From: Rouxiella silvae
GTDB taxonomy: Bacteria; Pseudomonadota; Gammaproteobacteria; Enterobacterales; Enterobacteriaceae
Assembly: GCF_002093625.1 (NCBI RefSeq)
Contig: NZ_MRWD01000012.1
Location: forward strand, 34,375 to 98,374
Direction: 5' to 3'
Length of the DNA: 64,000 bases
Shown here: one piece after another, positions 60,316-64,000 of the stretch
Position numbering within the stretch: position 1 is the first letter of the stretch
Layout of the letters: each line of letters begins with the position of its first letter
The notes under the pieces: generated by a model
What the model saw: only the letters and a program-made list of their open reading frames with translations
The model's database searches: none
What the model was told of the DNA's origin: nothing
Made by a program: the position numbers and the translations under genes

Positions 60316-61049
60316 TGCCGGCATTAATCCTTCCACAGTGGCCGCAGCCTGAATCGGTGCGGTCCTGTTCAACAACGCGTTTGGGCGGGGTGAGTTTGCC
60401 ACCCTACGCGTCGTTGAATCTTGGAACCCACGTTTCAGATTTCCCACAGCACGTAGAAACCAATCGCCAACGTTTAATTGAACTTGCCTCACTGCCTGCT
60501 GCGCCACATTGGCTGGATCAGGTACACGGCACCGACGTGGCTCGTCTGACCCGCGAAACTTCCCATCATACAATCCGTGCTGATGCGGCCTATACCGACC
60601 AACCTGGCGTGGTTTGCGCCGCCATGAGCGCAGACTGTCTGCCTGTGCTGTTTTGCAGTAAAGCAGGGGACGAAGTGGCGGCGGCGCATGCCGGATGGCG
60701 TGGATTGAATGCAGGCGTGCTCGAAAATACGCTTTCGGCGTTTCGTGCCAAACCGCAGGAGATTATGGCGTGGTTCGGCCCGGCGATTGGACCACGGCAG
60801 TTTGAGGTCGGCGGCGAAGTGAAAGAGGCTTTTGTGGCCAGCGATCCTCAGGCCGCCTCAGCTTTTACCCCTTTAAATGAAAAATTCCTCGCCGATATTT
60901 ATCAATTGGCCCGGCTTCGACTACAGGCCGCTGGCGTCACACAAATATATGGCGGTGACTGCTGCACGGTGAGTTGCCCCGAACTTTTTTTCTCCTATCG
61001 ACGCGATGGAATCACCGGACGGCTGGCAACTTTGATTTGGCTGAGATAA
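60315..61049 (+). CDS. pgeF: polyphenol oxidase/peptidoglycan editing factor YfiH (PgeF)
   Basis: A DUF152/laccase-domain protein shown in E. coli to remove L-serine misincorporated in place of L-alanine in peptidoglycan precursors. From ATG 60315 it has 244 residues (E. coli 243). The metal ligands His (VHGTD), Cys and His (SADCLPVLF, AAHAGWRGL) are present. It is coupled to rluD by the one-base overlap. Confidence 0.94.
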   Translation: MPALILPQWPQPESVRSCSTTRLGGVSLPPYASLNLGTHVSDFPQHVETNRQRLIELASLPAAPHWLDQVHGTDVARLTRETSHHTIRADAAYTDQPGVVCAAMSADCLPVLFCSKAGDEVAAAHAGWRGLNAGVLENTLSAFRAKPQEIMAWFGPAIGPRQFEVGGEVKEAFVASDPQAASAFTPLNEKFLADIYQLARLRLQAAGVTQIYGGDCCTVSCPELFFSYRRDGITGRLATLIWLR

Positions 61050-61113
61050 CCTACTAAATCAAGACGATCCAACAACGCATAACGTTGTACTCATAATATA
61101 CTGACAAAGTAAC

Positions 61114-61142
61114 CTTGAAATCGTGAGGGATGACCTCATTTA
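61114..61142 (+). promoter_or_regulatory. sigma-32 heat-shock promoter of clpB
   Basis: CTTGAAA (61114-61120), a 13-bp spacer, then CCTCATTTA (61134-61142), close to the sigma-32 consensus CTTGAAA-N13/15-CCCCATNT, 38 bp before the clpB start codon. Confidence 0.85.
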
Positions 61143-61179
61143 ATCTCCAGTAGCAATTTTGTTCAGTATTGGAGGTGTT

Positions 61180-63753
61180 ATGCGTCTGGATCGTCTTACC
61201 AGCAAATTCCAGCTTGCCCTCGCCGATGCCCAGTCACTCGCACTCGGGCGCGACAACCAATTTATCGAACCTGTCCACCTGATGAGCGCTTTGCTCACGC
61301 AGGAAGGGGGAACTGTTCGTCCTTTATTGACCTCTGCGGGCGTTGACGCTCAGCGAGTTCGTACGGATGTCGAACAGGCTTTGGGGCGTTTACCGCAAGT
61401 TGAAGGAACCGGGGGTGATGTTCAACCATCAAGTGAACTGGTTCGTGTTTTAAATCTCTGTGACAAATTATCCCAGCAGCGCGCTGATAAATTTATCTCG
61501 TCAGAGCTCTTTATTCTGGCGGCATTAAAAGACCGGGGCGTATTGACTGACCTGTTGAAGGCCAGCGGCGCGACCGTCGATAAAATCAACGCGGCTATCG
61601 ATCAAATGCGAGGTGGTGACAAAGTGGATGACCAGGGAGCCGAAGATTCACGTCAGGCTTTGAAAAAATTCACTATTGATCTGACCGAGCGTGCCGAGCA
61701 GGGCAAGCTTGATCCGGTAATTGGGCGTGATGAAGAAATTCGTCGCACCATTCAGGTTCTGCAGCGCCGTACTAAAAACAATCCGGTATTAATCGGTGAA
61801 CCCGGCGTGGGTAAAACGGCCATTGCCGAAGGTTTGGCTCAGCGCATTATTAATGGTGAAGTGCCTGAAGGTCTGAAAAACAAGCGCGTGCTGTCCTTAG
61901 ACATGGGTGCGCTGGTGGCGGGTGCCAAATACCGTGGTGAGTTTGAAGAGCGTCTGAAAGGCGTGCTCAACGACCTCGCCAAGCAGGAAGGTAACGTCAT
62001 TCTGTTTATCGATGAACTGCATACCATGGTGGGTGCCGGTAAAGCCGACGGCGCAATGGATGCGGGCAACATGCTCAAGCCTGCGCTTGCTCGCGGTGAA
62101 CTGCACTGCGTCGGCGCAACGACGCTGAACGAGTATCGCCAGTTTATTGAAAAGGATGCTGCGTTAGAACGTCGTTTCCAGAAAGTATTTGTGGCCGAGC
62201 CTTCTGTTGAAGACACCATTGCGATTCTGCGCGGCTTGAAAGAGCGCTATGAGCTACATCACCACGTTCAAATAACTGACCCGGCTATTGTGGCGGCGGC
62301 GACGCTCTCGCACCGGTACATATCCGATCGTCAATTGCCTGACAAGGCTATCGACCTTATAGATGAAGCGGCATCGAGCATTCGTATGCAGATGGATTCC
62401 AAGCCAGAATCTCTGGATCGCCTGGACCGTCGTATCATTCAGTTGAAGCTTGAGCAGCAGGCATTAAAGAAAGAGTCGGATGACGCCAGCATCAAGCGTC
62501 TTGAAATGATCACTACCGAACTCGATCAGAAAGAGCGGGAATATTCCGGGCTTGATGAAGAGTGGAAAGCTGAAAAAGCCTCTTTGACCGGCACGCAGAA
62601 CATTAAAGCCGAGCTTGAGCAGGCTAAAATTACGCTTGAGCAGGCACGTCGCGTCGGTGACCTTGGACGTATGTCTGAGCTGCAGTACGGCAAGATACCG
62701 GAGCTTGAGAAACAGCTCGCTGCGGCAACGCAGGCTGAAGGTAAATCGATCAAGCTGCTGCGCAACCGCGTCACCGACGTTGAAATTGCCGACGTACTCG
62801 CGCGCTGGACCGGTATTCCAGTGGCGAGAATGCTGGAAAGTGAGCGTGAAAAGCTGCTACGCATGGAAGACGATCTCCATAAGCGTGTCATTGGCCAGAA
62901 TGAAGCGGTTGAAGCTGTATCGAATGCAATCCGCCGCAGTCGTGCAGGATTATCCGATCCTAACCGTCCGATTGGTTCATTCCTGTTCCTTGGGCCAACG
63001 GGCGTCGGTAAAACGGAATTGTGTAAAGCGCTGGCGACGTTCCTGTTTAACAGCGACGACGCGATGGTGAGAATCGACATGTCGGAGTTTATGGAGAAAC
63101 ACTCTGTATCTCGGCTGGTGGGTGCACCTCCTGGCTATGTGGGTTATGAAGAGGGCGGCTATTTGACTGAGGCAGTTCGTCGTCGTCCTTACTCTGTCAT
63201 TCTGCTTGATGAAGTTGAGAAGGCACATCCTGATGTGTTTAACATTCTTCTTCAGGTTTTGGACGACGGACGTTTAACCGATGGGCAGGGCCGTACCGTT
63301 GATTTCCGCAACACTGTGGTGATCATGACTTCTAACTTGGGGTCTGACGTTATCCAGCAGCATTTCGGTGAAGCGACCTATGCGCAGATGAAGGAATCAG
63401 TAATGGAAGTGGTTACCCAGAACTTCCGTCCTGAATTCATCAACCGTATAGATGAGGTGGTGGTCTTCCATCCGCTGGGTCATGCGCATATCAAGCATAT
63501 TGCTGAAATCCAGCTACAGCGTTTGTATAAACGTTTGGAAGAGCGGGGCTACAGTGCGCATCTTACTGACGCTGCATTGGAGCTGCTTGGTAATACCGGA
63601 TTTGATCCCGTATACGGTGCGCGTCCTCTTAAACGCGCCATTCAGCAGGAAATCGAAAATCCGCTGGCTCAGCAAATCCTTTCAGGCAAGCTGATACCAG
63701 GTAAACCTATTACTATAGATGTAGAGAACGACCATATAGTGGCTAAACAGTAA
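61180..63753 (+). CDS. clpB: ATP-dependent disaggregase chaperone ClpB
   Basis: Hexameric AAA+ protein that rescues aggregated proteins with DnaK. From ATG 61180 (site GGAGG) it has 857 residues, as in E. coli. N domain (1-145), first AAA+ ([13 protein letters not shown], about 206-218), coiled-coil middle domain (about 410-520), second AAA+ ([14 protein letters not shown], about 605-618) and C-terminal domain. An internal GTG that gives the shorter ClpB form in E. coli probably exists here (GGV/V codons near residue 150). Confidence 0.98.
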   Translation: MRLDRLTSKFQLALADAQSLALGRDNQFIEPVHLMSALLTQEGGTVRPLLTSAGVDAQRVRTDVEQALGRLPQVEGTGGDVQPSSELVRVLNLCDKLSQQRADKFISSELFILAALKDRGVLTDLLKASGATVDKINAAIDQMRGGDKVDDQGAEDSRQALKKFTIDLTERAEQGKLDPVIGRDEEIRRTIQVLQRRTKNNPVLIGEPGVGKTAIAEGLAQRIINGEVPEGLKNKRVLSLDMGALVAGAKYRGEFEERLKGVLNDLAKQEGNVILFIDELHTMVGAGKADGAMDAGNMLKPALARGELHCVGATTLNEYRQFIEKDAALERRFQKVFVAEPSVEDTIAILRGLKERYELHHHVQITDPAIVAAATLSHRYISDRQLPDKAIDLIDEAASSIRMQMDSKPESLDRLDRRIIQLKLEQQALKKESDDASIKRLEMITTELDQKEREYSGLDEEWKAEKASLTGTQNIKAELEQAKITLEQARRVGDLGRMSELQYGKIPELEKQLAAATQAEGKSIKLLRNRVTDVEIADVLARWTGIPVARMLESEREKLLRMEDDLHKRVIGQNEAVEAVSNAIRRSRAGLSDPNRPIGSFLFLGPTGVGKTELCKALATFLFNSDDAMVRIDMSEFMEKHSVSRLVGAPPGYVGYEEGGYLTEAVRRRPYSVILLDEVEKAHPDVFNILLQVLDDGRLTDGQGRTVDFRNTVVIMTSNLGSDVIQQHFGEATYAQMKESVMEVVTQNFRPEFINRIDEVVVFHPLGHAHIKHIAEIQLQRLYKRLEERGYSAHLTDAALELLGNTGFDPVYGARPLKRAIQQEIENPLAQQILSGKLIPGKPITIDVENDHIVAKQ

Positions 63754-63800
63754 CGCAATGGTCAGGCGAACTCAGTTAAAATTACCTGAGTAAGTCATGA

Positions 63801-63837
63801 TAAAAAGGGGCTGAATCACAATTCGGCCCCTTTTTTG
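63801..63837 (+). terminator. clpB terminator
   Basis: Stem AAAAAGGGGC / GCCCCTTTTT with an inner TGAA/TTCG extension and a six-T tail. Confidence 0.9.
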
Positions 63838-63908
63838 TTGATTTATCATCCAAAATAGGAAGGTTTGCTGAATTAATGAGCGGTTGATAATTTATTTCAA
63901 ATAAAGAC

Positions 63909-64000
63909 TTGCGGCTCCTCAGAAACTCCCTATAATGCCGCTCCAACGACAGGGAACAACGCAGCAGCAACGCGGTGTGAACGAGTCGGGAAGAATTAAA
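63909..64000 (+). promoter_or_regulatory. rRNA operon promoter P1 and start of leader
   Basis: TTGCGG (63909-63914), a 16-bp spacer, then TATAAT (63931-63936), with the rrn-type core CTCCCTATAATGC, a G/C-rich discriminator and an A/T-rich UP-like tract upstream (63885-63905). In E. coli rrnG follows clpB in this direction. The 16S gene itself lies beyond the window. Confidence 0.8.

Overview
The window is chromosomal DNA of a member of the Enterobacterales. Nearly every protein can be aligned by eye, close to end to end, with a named Escherichia coli protein. The gene order (queE-queD-cysJIH-iap-cysG-cysDNC-ftsB-ispDF-truD, surE-pcm-nlpD-rpoS, mutS, mltB, pncC-recA-recX-alaS-csrA-tRNA, yqaBA-gshA-luxS, ffh-rpsP-rimM-trmD-rplS, aroF-tyrA-pheA, raiA, bamD, rluD-pgeF-clpB-rrn) is the backbone found around minute 58-62 of E. 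coli. Placing cysG beside cysDNC, the lack of CRISPR-Cas genes near iap, and a chitinase between truD and surE point away from Escherichia towards a Serratia/Rahnella/Rouxiella-like lineage (Yersiniaceae or a neighbour). The genus is an inference.

Layout. 1-3.9 kb: the 3' part or whole of a large putative toxin/effector with an HExxH motif, open at the left edge. 4.0-5.1 kb: queuosine precursor genes queE and queD. 5.3-6.3 kb: an exported alpha/beta hydrolase. 6.7-17.1 kb: a complete assimilatory sulfate reduction locus (cysJIH, then cysG-cysDNC-ygbE), with an Iap-like M28 protein between the two halves that appears to have lost active-site residues. 17.3-19.9 kb: ftsB-ispD-ispF-truD. 19.9-21.8 kb: a secreted modular chitinase on the opposite strand. 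22.1-26.0 kb: a structured leader, then surE-pcm-nlpD-rpoS. 26.1-28.6 kb: mutS. 29.0-33.2 kb: a LysR regulator divergent from an aldehyde dehydrogenase, then yjdM and mltB. 33.3-36.9 kb: an accessory operon (amidase, NCS1 permease, biuret-hydrolase-like isochorismatase-fold enzyme) behind a near-consensus sigma-54 promoter. 37.3-42.9 kb: pncC, recA with its SOS box, recX, alaS, csrA. 43.1-44.3 kb: a tRNA-Ser(GCT) and three tRNA-Arg(ACG) genes, each Arg gene followed by a 137-nt repeat that ends in a copy of the tRNA 3' end. 44.4-47.8 kb: yqaB, yqaA, gshA, sRNA MicA (antisense direction), luxS. 47.9-50.0 kb: yfjD and ypjD. 50.2-53.8 kb: ffh and the trmD operon. 53.9-57.7 kb: aromatic amino-acid genes aroF-tyrA (TyrR boxes) facing pheA (with the pheL leader and attenuator). 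57.9-59.2 kb: raiA, bamD. 59.3-63.8 kb: rluD-pgeF and heat-shock gene clpB with a sigma-32 promoter. The window ends inside the leader of an rRNA operon whose P1 promoter is visible.

How the genes work together. CysDN, CysC, CysH and CysJI carry sulfate through APS, PAPS and sulfite to sulfide, and CysG makes the siroheme that CysI needs. The amidase-permease-hydrolase operon reads as a nitrogen-scavenging unit for a ureide or biuret-type compound: the enzyme families release ammonia from C-N bonds, the permease is of the nucleobase/ureide type, and the promoter is the type used by NtrC. The rest is housekeeping: translation, DNA repair, stress response and outer-membrane homeostasis. The items most worth following up are the sigma-54 operon, the structured element in front of surE, the toxin at the left edge, the degenerate Iap, and the tRNA-Arg repeat modules.
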